Under the pieces are notes generated by a model. The model saw nothing but the letters and a program-made list of their open reading frames with translations, was not told the origin of the DNA and searched no databases. Shown piece after piece: positions 1 through 5,005 of a stretch of 5,005 bases of DNA. The first letter of the stretch is position 1, and the number at the start of each line of letters is the position of its first letter. The DNA lies in NCBI GenBank assembly GCA_018814505.1, contig JAHIZQ010000005.1:1-5005 (forward strand). Direction: 5' to 3'. A program made the translations under genes and the position numbers. This DNA is from Candidatus Omnitrophota bacterium (GTDB taxonomy: Bacteria > Omnitrophota > Gorgyraeia > Tantalellales > Tantalellaceae).

Positions 1-476
1 AAATCTTTTATTTCTTCACTCGTATATTTTAAATCTAACGCATCATTGCTATTTATTATTGCTTTGCCGGATTCTATTATTCGCCCTGCCGGAACATCAA
101 CACCTTCCACAACTGCTAAGTGTTTCACGCAAACTCGGTCCCCGATATTGGCCTTAAACACAACTGACCCAAATCCAATAAAACAGTTTTTGCTAATAAT
201 GCACGGTCCGTGAACAATACACCCATGAGATAATGACGTATTTTCCCGCACAGTTACACTGCTTGATTCTAAAGCGTGGACAATAACTCTGTCTTGCACG
301 TTACAGTTATCTTTAATATCAACAGAGCTCCCGAGTTCATCCGCACGGATAACCGCGCCAGGCCCAACAAAAACATTTTTTTCTATACTTATGTTTCCGA
401 TAATAACGGCAGTAGGATCAACATAGCTTGTTTCATCAACATTTGGATAATCTCCATTTGGATTGCGATTCAACAT
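1..476 (-). CDS. Gamma-class carbonic anhydrase, CamH-like (3' end cut by window edge)
   Basis: The gene encodes a left-handed beta-helix protein of the Cam family, which forms trimers and uses a metal to interconvert CO2 and bicarbonate. The visible 158 residues begin MLNRNPNGDYP. Hexapeptide-repeat strands run from about residue 18 to 130 (for example VIIGNI, SIEKNV, FVGPGA). Residues matching the known Cam active site are R44, D46 and E47 (in RADE), Q61 (in NVQD), H67 and E70 (in HALE), and H84 and H89 (in SLSHGCIVHGPC). The three histidines would bind zinc or iron at subunit interfaces. Only 17 residues separate H67 from H84, against 36 in archaeal Cam, so the acidic loop is missing, as in CamH proteins. 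No signal peptide is seen, so it is probably cytosolic. The start is the only ATG available and has AAGGAAG (481-487) just upstream. The missing C-terminus is probably short. Hexapeptide homologues with other roles (PaaY, CaiE, YrdA) are the alternative, but retention of both glutamates favours a carbonic anhydrase. Confidence 0.88.
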   Translation of the reverse strand, partial: MLNRNPNGDYPNVDETSYVDPTAVIIGNISIEKNVFVGPGAVIRADELGSSVDIKDNCNVQDRVIVHALESSSVTVRENTSLSHGCIVHGPCIISKNCFIGFGSVVFKANIGDRVCVKHLAVVEGVDVPAGRIIESGKAIINSNDALDLKYTSEEIKD

Positions 477-526
477 TAAACTTCCTTAATTTTTATTTGT
501 TTTAAAAATACCACTTACAATGCTGT

Positions 527-555
527 AGTTTAGCATACATCTAAAAGCTAAGCAA
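527..555 (-). promoter_or_regulatory. Candidate sigma70 promoter of the carbonic anhydrase gene
   Basis: Read on the minus strand, TTGCTT (550-555) is followed after exactly 17 bp by TAAACT (527-532). Transcription would begin near 520 and leave a leader of about 44 nt before the ATG at 476. The -35 matches the consensus at three of six positions and the -10 at four of six. The -10 hexamer is the same as that of the promoter upstream of the large gene. A 5-bp inverted repeat (TTTAG, 7 nt, CTAAA) overlaps the -10 and could be incidental. Confidence 0.45.
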
Positions 556-575
556 TGATAAGCAAAAAGCAAAAA

Positions 576-618
576 GAGATTTCGGGACCGACCTTTGGCC
601 TCGCACGGAATGACAAGA
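576..618. repeat. Degenerate dispersed palindromic repeat (ATTCC...GGAATGACA type)
   Basis: The stretch runs from GAGATTTCGGGACCG to CACGGAATGACAAG and has the layout of a widespread bacterial intergenic repeat: GAGATT, an imperfect GC-rich palindrome, then GGAATGACA. Its outer arms (TTTCGGG and CACGGAA) and inner arms (CGACC and GGCCTCG) pair only partly, so this copy looks decayed. Translated on the minus strand it gives the peptide VIPCEAKGRSRNL, which recurs in spurious small hypothetical proteins because the repeat is often mistaken for a gene. It is far richer in G and C than the DNA around it. Family membership is recalled from memory; no second copy lies in the window. Confidence 0.6.
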
Positions 619-670
619 GGAGAACTGTAAACAAGGATAACCAACACCTGGATAAAAGGACATATAAACA

Positions 671-704
671 AAGAGAGCTGACAATTATTTTTGTCAGCTC
701 TCTT
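671..704 (-). terminator. Intrinsic terminator of the large phosphohexomutase gene
   Basis: A perfect 14-bp stem (671-684 paired with 691-704) closes a 6-nt loop. On the minus strand the 3' arm ends in CUCUCUU and runs on into UGUUUAUAU, a broken but U-rich tail. It lies 26 nt past the TAA stop at 731-733, the expected place for a factor-independent terminator of that gene. On the plus strand the hairpin is followed by CGCGTT, so it is not a good terminator in that direction, and no plus-strand gene needs one. It separates the large gene from the carbonic anhydrase gene. Confidence 0.8.
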
Positions 705-730
705 CGCGTTATGTTTTTAATTATGCACTA

Positions 731-3700
731 TTAAACAGAATAGAGATTTTTGAGCGTTAGTTCATAATATTCTCTAAGCCGGTTGAAGGGTATAACTTCA
801 GCATTTGGAATATTAATAATTTCTTTCAGTATTTCATTAATGTCCAAATGCTGTTGGGTTATCAACTTATATTGGTTTTGAATATACGAAATTGTTTTTA
901 TATAATCACTAAGCTTTGTACTTTCATCAGGAATATTTGACGCGGCCATGGCAATATTAAGTATACCTATAATTCTTATTGCTCCATTTGTTTTATCCAG
1001 ATCTTTAAGGTCAACATTTCCTGTTCCTATTTCTTGATCCGCTCCATCATATTGCACAACTGTAATAAGAGCATCTCCTCCTGATTTTGTTTTTCCATTA
1101 AAATCCTGTAAATCAATAAATTTTTTGGGATCTTTTCCTGGGGGAACTCTTAACCTTAGTTGTGTAACATACGCGTCTAAAATAGATTCAGGTGAAAACT
1201 CATCACTTAAATTCAATCTATTTTGGTATGCCTTTAACCTTGCCTTGTTATATCTAATAACATATTTGTGATTTTTTTCAATATTCGTGATAACTCCGTT
1301 TTCATTATTCTTAAACAATTCGACAGCCATTTCAGCGTCTTTTGAAGGAATCTTTAGTTCCTCAGGCTTTTCAAAATTAAAATTGTGTGCCCACATTGGA
1401 GGTTCTGAGGCAAGATCCGACTCCGTTACAACATCAAAAAGATCAAGCCAGTAAATCCCTCTTTCTACAAAATAAGCTTTAGCCCTATCACTCATAACCG
1501 GAAACGGCATATCGGCGAATTTGCCCATTGGTATATTTTTATCAAGACCGCGCCCAAGTTCAAGCCACGCGTCAAATCCTTTGTATTCAACTTTAACTTT
1601 ACGACCGTCTGACCATTCTTCCAAACAGATTAAAACATTTCTAGTCCTCACCCAAGCAATATGACGTGATACTGTGAGCGCGTCCTTATTGTATCCTTTT
1701 TTAGGAAGCCACTTAAGTTCTCCCGTAACATCATAAGTTCTTTTGCTTCCAAAAATTAAAGTATCGCCATTCTGCCCAAAAACAATATCCTCATCCAAAT
1801 GATGTTCTTTCTTAGAACCAAAATCCATGCTCCATGTCTCCCACACGTTTTCATCTTCCGTAAACCCTTCTACACCTTCAAAAGTCTGTTTCATTCTATA
1901 ATTACTTCTCGGCACAATACGCATACCTTCATATTTTTTCTTCTCTTTAAGATATTCTTTTATCATTTCCGGATAAATCGGCATTTTAAAATCTGTAATC
2001 TCCTTGGCTCTTTTTAAGTTAGTGGCCTCACTGTATATTCTCCATTGCGGAGCATTTCCTGATGGTCTTAAATGCACAACTTCACCATTAGCAAAAAATA
2101 TTCTCACGCCATCAAGAAATTCCATCTTAGTAATGCCGCCTTTAAAGCCCCTTTTTTCATTAAAATACCCCTCAAGATATGTCTTTATTGGATTCATTCT
2201 TTGTGCAAGTTTATCCTCATCTGTTACAGTTTTTTTAGTTCCACCTTTTTTCGTATAAAGAATTTTTGCACCTTCTAAAAATTCTATTCTGATTGTATCA
2301 AGTTCCACAGGTGAAAAGCTCCGCATAATGGCCTGCCCCATAGTCGCAGTATAAGCTTCACATCCCAAATCTGTTGCTTGAACAAGTCCTGACCATGAAA
2401 AACTCGCGTATTGCCCGCTAAACCTATCATCAACAAGCTGGCCAAGCGTCATGTTATTCTGTTTTGCTAAGTGAAACGCGGCTATAATCGGAAGCATGGC
2501 ATCGCGCGTAGGTAAAGCTTTTAGAACCTTGCCGCTATCAAGCATAATGTCGCTTCCCAAAAGAAACCCGCCGTTTCTTTCAAAACCGCAAACGATAATT
2601 TCTTCGTTGGCTTCTTTAGCTTTCGCGAGTCTGTCTTCCATTGCTTTCACCACATAAGGTGAGCCAATTTTTACTTGTGCGACTTCACATCCAATATCTT
2701 TAAGCCTTTGAACCACAGCACGGCTTACTGTCGCTGTTACGGCAACAAACATCTTTTTATCTTTCATCGACTCTAAATTACATATATATTCGCACGTAAG
2801 ATACCCTGTTTTATCTCCGTAAATAAATGTACCATCTTCCGTAAAAAGCGCGGGGCGATCTGTATCCCCATCAACCGTACAAATACCTTTTATTTTGATT
2901 TGCTTTTCCGCATATTTATCTACAGTCCTTTTCACTACATCCTCAAGACCTGGTCTCACATCTTCAGTATCAACAACTAATTTCTCTTTCCATTTTTTGT
3001 TTCTTTCTTCAGAAAAATAGTTTATACCTATTTTGTCAAATATTGTTTTAATAATGTCTCTACCAACTGACATATGCTCAATAAAAGGCACTTTATCAGT
3101 TTCATCAAAAATTTTACCAAAGAGTTCATTACGTTCAACATACATTTCAGCAGGATTGGTATTAACTTCGTCAAGTATTTCTCTTGCTTTTTCAAGCCAT
3201 TTCTTTTGTTCTTCAGACAACTTTGACTTTTTCCGCATCCCCAGTTTTCCAAACATATTCTCTTTTTCAGGCTTCATGCACTCAATTTCCAAAGCTTCCC
3301 TGACTTGTTTAAGAATACGGCGTTCGTCTTCTTTTAAAACTTCACCTGTTGTTCTGTTGGGTTTTATACCGTTTTGTTCTATGTTTTTTGGCAAAACAGG
3401 ACAATGACTCGCGGTAACCATTAAACTTATCATTGCGCCAAGCGGATTATACATACCATAGTTTACTATCGCTGGAGTTGGGATGTTTCCCCCATTAATA
3501 ACTTTGAATCCATGTTTTATAGCTGACGCTATCTGCATAAGTGTAATTCTGTCTGTTGACGGACGCAGGTCTCCTGCTATTGCCATGAGATTCTTTCCTT
3601 CCGCCAGTGTTATTTCTCCCATCTCAGTAAAGTAATAGATAAGCCCGTCTGCTATAGCATAACACTTTTTATCCATCAAAAATTTTACTATTTCTCTAAT

Positions 3701-4684
3701 CCCGCTTGTACCAAAAACAAGCTGATCTCCAAATGTACCGGGAGGTAATATGCGTTTATAATGCTGATACGTAGGCTCCATTGTCGGGGTAGTCGCCAAG
3801 CCAACGCTCGCGGAAATGTTAACGTCTTTTCCTTCTTCGTCTTTAAATAATGCGTATAACTTCTTTATATAGTTGAAATCAACGTACTTTGAAAGCTCTT
3901 CTCGGGAAGGTATCACTTCTTTCAGCAAATCATCAAGAGAAAAAGCTTTTTCGTGAAATTTCTTTGAGATTTCGACAGAAGTCAATCCTCTACATTCTCC
4001 GGTAAGTTTTTCGTCAACCTTTTCAGCATGGTCTATAATCCAGCTTCTCATAGCTGTGCTATCAAAATTCATCCCATAAATCTGAGTCAGCTCGAAACGT
4101 AACTGTTCCCACTGAATTATTTCATCAACTTCATGTTTTAAAACTGCCCTATTTACTTTTTCATAATACTCATTGTCTACGTAAATAACCGGCATCCCAT
4201 TTGGTATGCTATTTTCCTCCTCATCCTTTTCAACTAATCCGACATGCGCAAATTGCCCGGTTTTTTTCAAAACATCATTAACCCGGATAATTTTTACTGT
4301 TTTTAGGTGAGCTACATCATTTGTAATAAGTCCCTTAATTTCCGGCATATCATCGTCAATACTAGCTATAAACGTTCTCTCTTCCGTCCATTTCTTTCTC
4401 CATTCACTCTTATACTGTGCTTTAAAATCGCTTTGTTCTTTCTTAATTTGTTCTTTTAAAAAATGATTCTCTGCCGGATGCATTAAAACAGCTTCCATGG
4501 CCATAACTTTTTCCTGAAATTTTGGATCAGGAATTTCTGTGTATGTGGCAAGAGTGGACTCAATAGCGTAAGATTGATTTATTTTGGCATCCGCTAATAC
4601 AACGTTAGATAAAAAGAAAACTTGAATTAAAACAACTGATAAGGCTTTTACGAACAATCGGGTTTTACTTTTTGGGTTTAGCAT
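731..4684 (-). CDS. Predicted secreted multidomain alpha-D-phosphohexomutase (phosphomannomutase/phosphoglucomutase family), 1317 aa
   Basis: The centre of this protein (about residues 320-890) is a four-domain phosphohexomutase, an enzyme that moves phosphate between C1 and C6 of hexose phosphates through a phosphoserine. Visible motifs in order are FGTSGIRE (324-331), AGDLRPST (370-377), the phosphoserine loop TASHCP (424-429, serine 426), NGIKPN (438-443), the Mg-binding loop DGDTDR (605-610), the sugar-binding loop FERNGGF (701-707) and the phosphate-binding loop RPSGNAPQWRIYSEA (873-887). ERNGGFLLGSD with ALPTRD resembles a phosphomannomutase subgroup that uses EANGGF instead of ExSGH, so mannose or glucose phosphates are likely substrates; the exact one cannot be read. 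Usual bacterial members have 450-460 residues; this core has about 570, with extra sequence near 444-575 and 790-868. Residues 1-31 form a signal peptide. Residues 32-315 and 900-1317 match no domain I recognise. AAAGGA lies 5 nt before the ATG, and the leader peptide supports this start. No frameshift is seen. Its periplasmic location is an inference from the leader and is unusual for this family. Confidence 0.9.
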   Translation of the reverse strand: MLNPKSKTRLFVKALSVVLIQVFFLSNVVLADAKINQSYAIESTLATYTEIPDPKFQEKVMAMEAVLMHPAENHFLKEQIKKEQSDFKAQYKSEWRKKWTEERTFIASIDDDMPEIKGLITNDVAHLKTVKIIRVNDVLKKTGQFAHVGLVEKDEEENSIPNGMPVIYVDNEYYEKVNRAVLKHEVDEIIQWEQLRFELTQIYGMNFDSTAMRSWIIDHAEKVDEKLTGECRGLTSVEISKKFHEKAFSLDDLLKEVIPSREELSKYVDFNYIKKLYALFKDEEGKDVNISASVGLATTPTMEPTYQHYKRILPPGTFGDQLVFGTSGIREIVKFLMDKKCYAIADGLIYYFTEMGEITLAEGKNLMAIAGDLRPSTDRITLMQIASAIKHGFKVINGGNIPTPAIVNYGMYNPLGAMISLMVTASHCPVLPKNIEQNGIKPNRTTGEVLKEDERRILKQVREALEIECMKPEKENMFGKLGMRKKSKLSEEQKKWLEKAREILDEVNTNPAEMYVERNELFGKIFDETDKVPFIEHMSVGRDIIKTIFDKIGINYFSEERNKKWKEKLVVDTEDVRPGLEDVVKRTVDKYAEKQIKIKGICTVDGDTDRPALFTEDGTFIYGDKTGYLTCEYICNLESMKDKKMFVAVTATVSRAVVQRLKDIGCEVAQVKIGSPYVVKAMEDRLAKAKEANEEIIVCGFERNGGFLLGSDIMLDSGKVLKALPTRDAMLPIIAAFHLAKQNNMTLGQLVDDRFSGQYASFSWSGLVQATDLGCEAYTATMGQAIMRSFSPVELDTIRIEFLEGAKILYTKKGGTKKTVTDEDKLAQRMNPIKTYLEGYFNEKRGFKGGITKMEFLDGVRIFFANGEVVHLRPSGNAPQWRIYSEATNLKRAKEITDFKMPIYPEMIKEYLKEKKKYEGMRIVPRSNYRMKQTFEGVEGFTEDENVWETWSMDFGSKKEHHLDEDIVFGQNGDTLIFGSKRTYDVTGELKWLPKKGYNKDALTVSRHIAWVRTRNVLICLEEWSDGRKVKVEYKGFDAWLELGRGLDKNIPMGKFADMPFPVMSDRAKAYFVERGIYWLDLFDVVTESDLASEPPMWAHNFNFEKPEELKIPSKDAEMAVELFKNNENGVITNIEKNHKYVIRYNKARLKAYQNRLNLSDEFSPESILDAYVTQLRLRVPPGKDPKKFIDLQDFNGKTKSGGDALITVVQYDGADQEIGTGNVDLKDLDKTNGAIRIIGILNIAMAASNIPDESTKLSDYIKTISYIQNQYKLITQQHLDINEILKEIINIPNAEVIPFNRLREYYELTLKNLYSV
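4592..4684 (-). other. Signal peptide coding segment of the phosphohexomutase
   Basis: Residues 1-31 show a classic Sec leader: a basic start (MLNPKSKTRLFVK), a hydrophobic core from about A14 to V29 (ALSVVLIQVFFLSNVV) and a VLA signal-peptidase I site with likely cleavage between A31 and D32. There is no cysteine at the cleavage site, so it is not a lipoprotein. An uncleaved membrane anchor is possible. Confidence 0.75.
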
Positions 4685-4801
4685 AGATATCCTTTCTTTG
4701 GTTGGAATTACAAGCGTTTTACATTTAAAACTTTAATCTACTTTAACAGCAGTCTAACAAAAAACTTTCCCCGTTACGGTTCGCTATTAAATATTAATTT
4801 T
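4685..4801 (-). other. 5' leader of the phosphohexomutase mRNA
   Basis: About 116 nt separate the predicted transcription start from the ATG. The leader is AT-rich apart from one GC island near its 5' end, with GCGAACCGTAACGGGG on the minus strand at 4769-4784; CCG and CGG there could pair across a TAA loop, but the stem is only 3 bp. The ribosome binding site AAAGGA is at 4690-4695. I recognise no known riboswitch class, upstream reading frame or strong hairpin. Confidence 0.45.
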
Positions 4802-4807
4802 TGAAGC

Positions 4808-4836
4808 AGTTTAACACAACAGAAATATAATGTCAA
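4808..4836 (-). promoter_or_regulatory. Sigma70-type promoter of the phosphohexomutase gene
   Basis: On the minus strand a perfect -35 box TTGACA (4831-4836) is followed after the optimal 17 bp by TAAACT (4808-4813), a four-of-six match to the -10 consensus. Transcription would begin near 4801. The spacing, the perfect -35 and the adjoining A/T tracts make this a convincing promoter for the only downstream gene on this strand. Confidence 0.65.
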
Positions 4837-4869
4837 AAAAAAAACTAACTTTTTTTGCGTTAAAAAAAA
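4837..4869 (-). promoter_or_regulatory. A/T tracts next to the -35 box, possible UP element or bent DNA
   Basis: Three homopolymer tracts abut the -35 box: a 10-base A run that overlaps it (4835-4844), a 7-base T run (4850-4856) and an 8-base A run (4862-4869). Their centres are about 13 bp apart. Such tracts just upstream of TTGACA can bind the RNA polymerase alpha subunits as an UP element. The spacing is not a clean helical repeat, and the DNA is AT-rich in general, so the role is an inference. Confidence 0.35.
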
Positions 4870-4914
4870 CAGGAAGTAATTGTACCCATTTTGTAAGTTT
4901 GAATAGTACATTCT

Positions 4915-4950
4915 ACCCCCTTTGAAAAAGGAGGAAAAGGAGGATTTTTA
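4915..4950. repeat. Short dispersed repeat of the CCCCCTTTGAAAAAGG type
   Basis: CCCCCTTT (4916-4923) pairs with AAAGGAGG (4927-4934) around a GAA loop with a single mismatch (4918 against 4932). A second purine block, AAAAGGAGGATTTTT (4935-4949), follows. The layout matches intergenic repeats I recall from several metagenome and environmental genomes, where a CCCCCTTTGAAAAAGGGGG hairpin is followed by a second GGGGGATTT block. Here both purine blocks carry GGAGG, so the copy appears decayed. No second copy is present in the window. Confidence 0.5.
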
Positions 4951-5005
4951 AATAAAGGCGATTGACTGAGAAAAAAACCGGCTAATCAAAAAAAAAAAAA
5001 AAAAA
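4951..5005. other. Non-coding right edge ending in an 18-base A run
   Basis: No credible gene is seen here. The sequence ends in 18 consecutive A bases (4988-5005) that run to the last position. A weak stem can form between GATTGACTG (4960-4968) and CGGCTAATC (4979-4987), but no U tract follows it on either strand in a useful direction. The A run may be genomic, or may mark a contig end where assembly or sequencing failed. Confidence 0.4.

Noticed and set aside
276..479. 67-codon plus-strand frame
   Set aside because: It lies entirely opposite the carbonic anhydrase gene, whose active-site motifs show the minus strand is the coding one.
551..576. Short direct repeats AAGCAA, AAGCAAAAAGCAAAAAG as possible CRISPR or iteron
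   Set aside because: Only two or three 5-7 base units without regular spacers; this is low-complexity AT-rich sequence.
486..671. 61-codon minus-strand frame starting MFICPFIQVL
   Set aside because: It overlaps the terminator arm and promoter of the neighbouring genes and contains the VIPCEAKGRSRNL peptide of a dispersed repeat; there is no ribosome binding site at its start.
1799..2278. Three overlapping plus-strand frames of 68-84 codons
   Set aside because: All are antisense to the conserved mutase region around its phosphate-binding loop and encode no recognisable sequence.
3028..3252. 74-codon minus-strand frame in another phase
   Set aside because: It is inside the large gene in a shifted frame; the main frame is continuous here, so this is not a frameshift product.
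3033..3407. 124-codon plus-strand frame
   Set aside because: It is antisense to the mutase core, has serine-rich low-complexity content from the complementary strand, and shows no recognisable motif.
3681..3781. Internal start at methionine 302 that would give a leaderless cytosolic mutase
   Set aside because: The bases upstream (GCGACTACCCCGACA on the minus strand) contain no Shine-Dalgarno sequence or promoter, so an alternative product is not supported.
4960..4987. Possible terminator at the right edge
   Set aside because: The stem is weak with mismatches and wobbles, and the T run on the minus strand comes before the stem instead of after it.

Overview
The window is AT-rich bacterial DNA carrying two genes, both on the minus strand, with short non-coding stretches between them and at the right edge. 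Both genes have Shine-Dalgarno sites and sigma70-type promoters, and a factor-independent terminator follows the large gene, so this is a bacterium. The large protein has a secretion leader, a standard enzyme core and long unfamiliar flanking domains. From memory this style recalls Omnitrophota (former OP3) and related PVC-type metagenome genomes. That is a tentative lineage guess, not something the sequence proves.

Right to left, in the direction of transcription: the right edge (4837-5005) is non-coding and holds an 18-base A run at the very end, a short palindromic repeat of CCCCCTTTGAAAAAGG type, and A/T tracts that abut a strong-looking promoter (TTGACA, 17 bp, TAAACT). A leader of about 116 nt precedes the 1317-residue gene (731-4684). 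Its product is an alpha-D-phosphohexomutase (phosphomannomutase/phosphoglucomutase superfamily). All four active-site motifs are present in the middle of the protein, preceded by a predicted signal peptide and about 285 residues of unknown N-terminal sequence, and followed by about 420 residues of unknown C-terminal sequence. A perfect 14-bp hairpin terminator lies 26 nt after its stop codon.

The 254-bp gap to the next gene (477-730) carries that terminator, a degenerate copy of a dispersed palindromic repeat, and a second promoter with the same TAAACT -10 element. The left gene (1-476, cut by the window edge) encodes a gamma-class carbonic anhydrase of the loop-less CamH type with its zinc-binding histidines and key acidic residues intact.

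The terminator plus a second promoter suggests the two genes are transcribed separately. Nothing in the sequence links a sugar-phosphate mutase to a carbonic anhydrase functionally. The most unusual item is the mutase: a normally cytosolic enzyme fold with an apparently complete active site, carried in a predicted exported multidomain protein.
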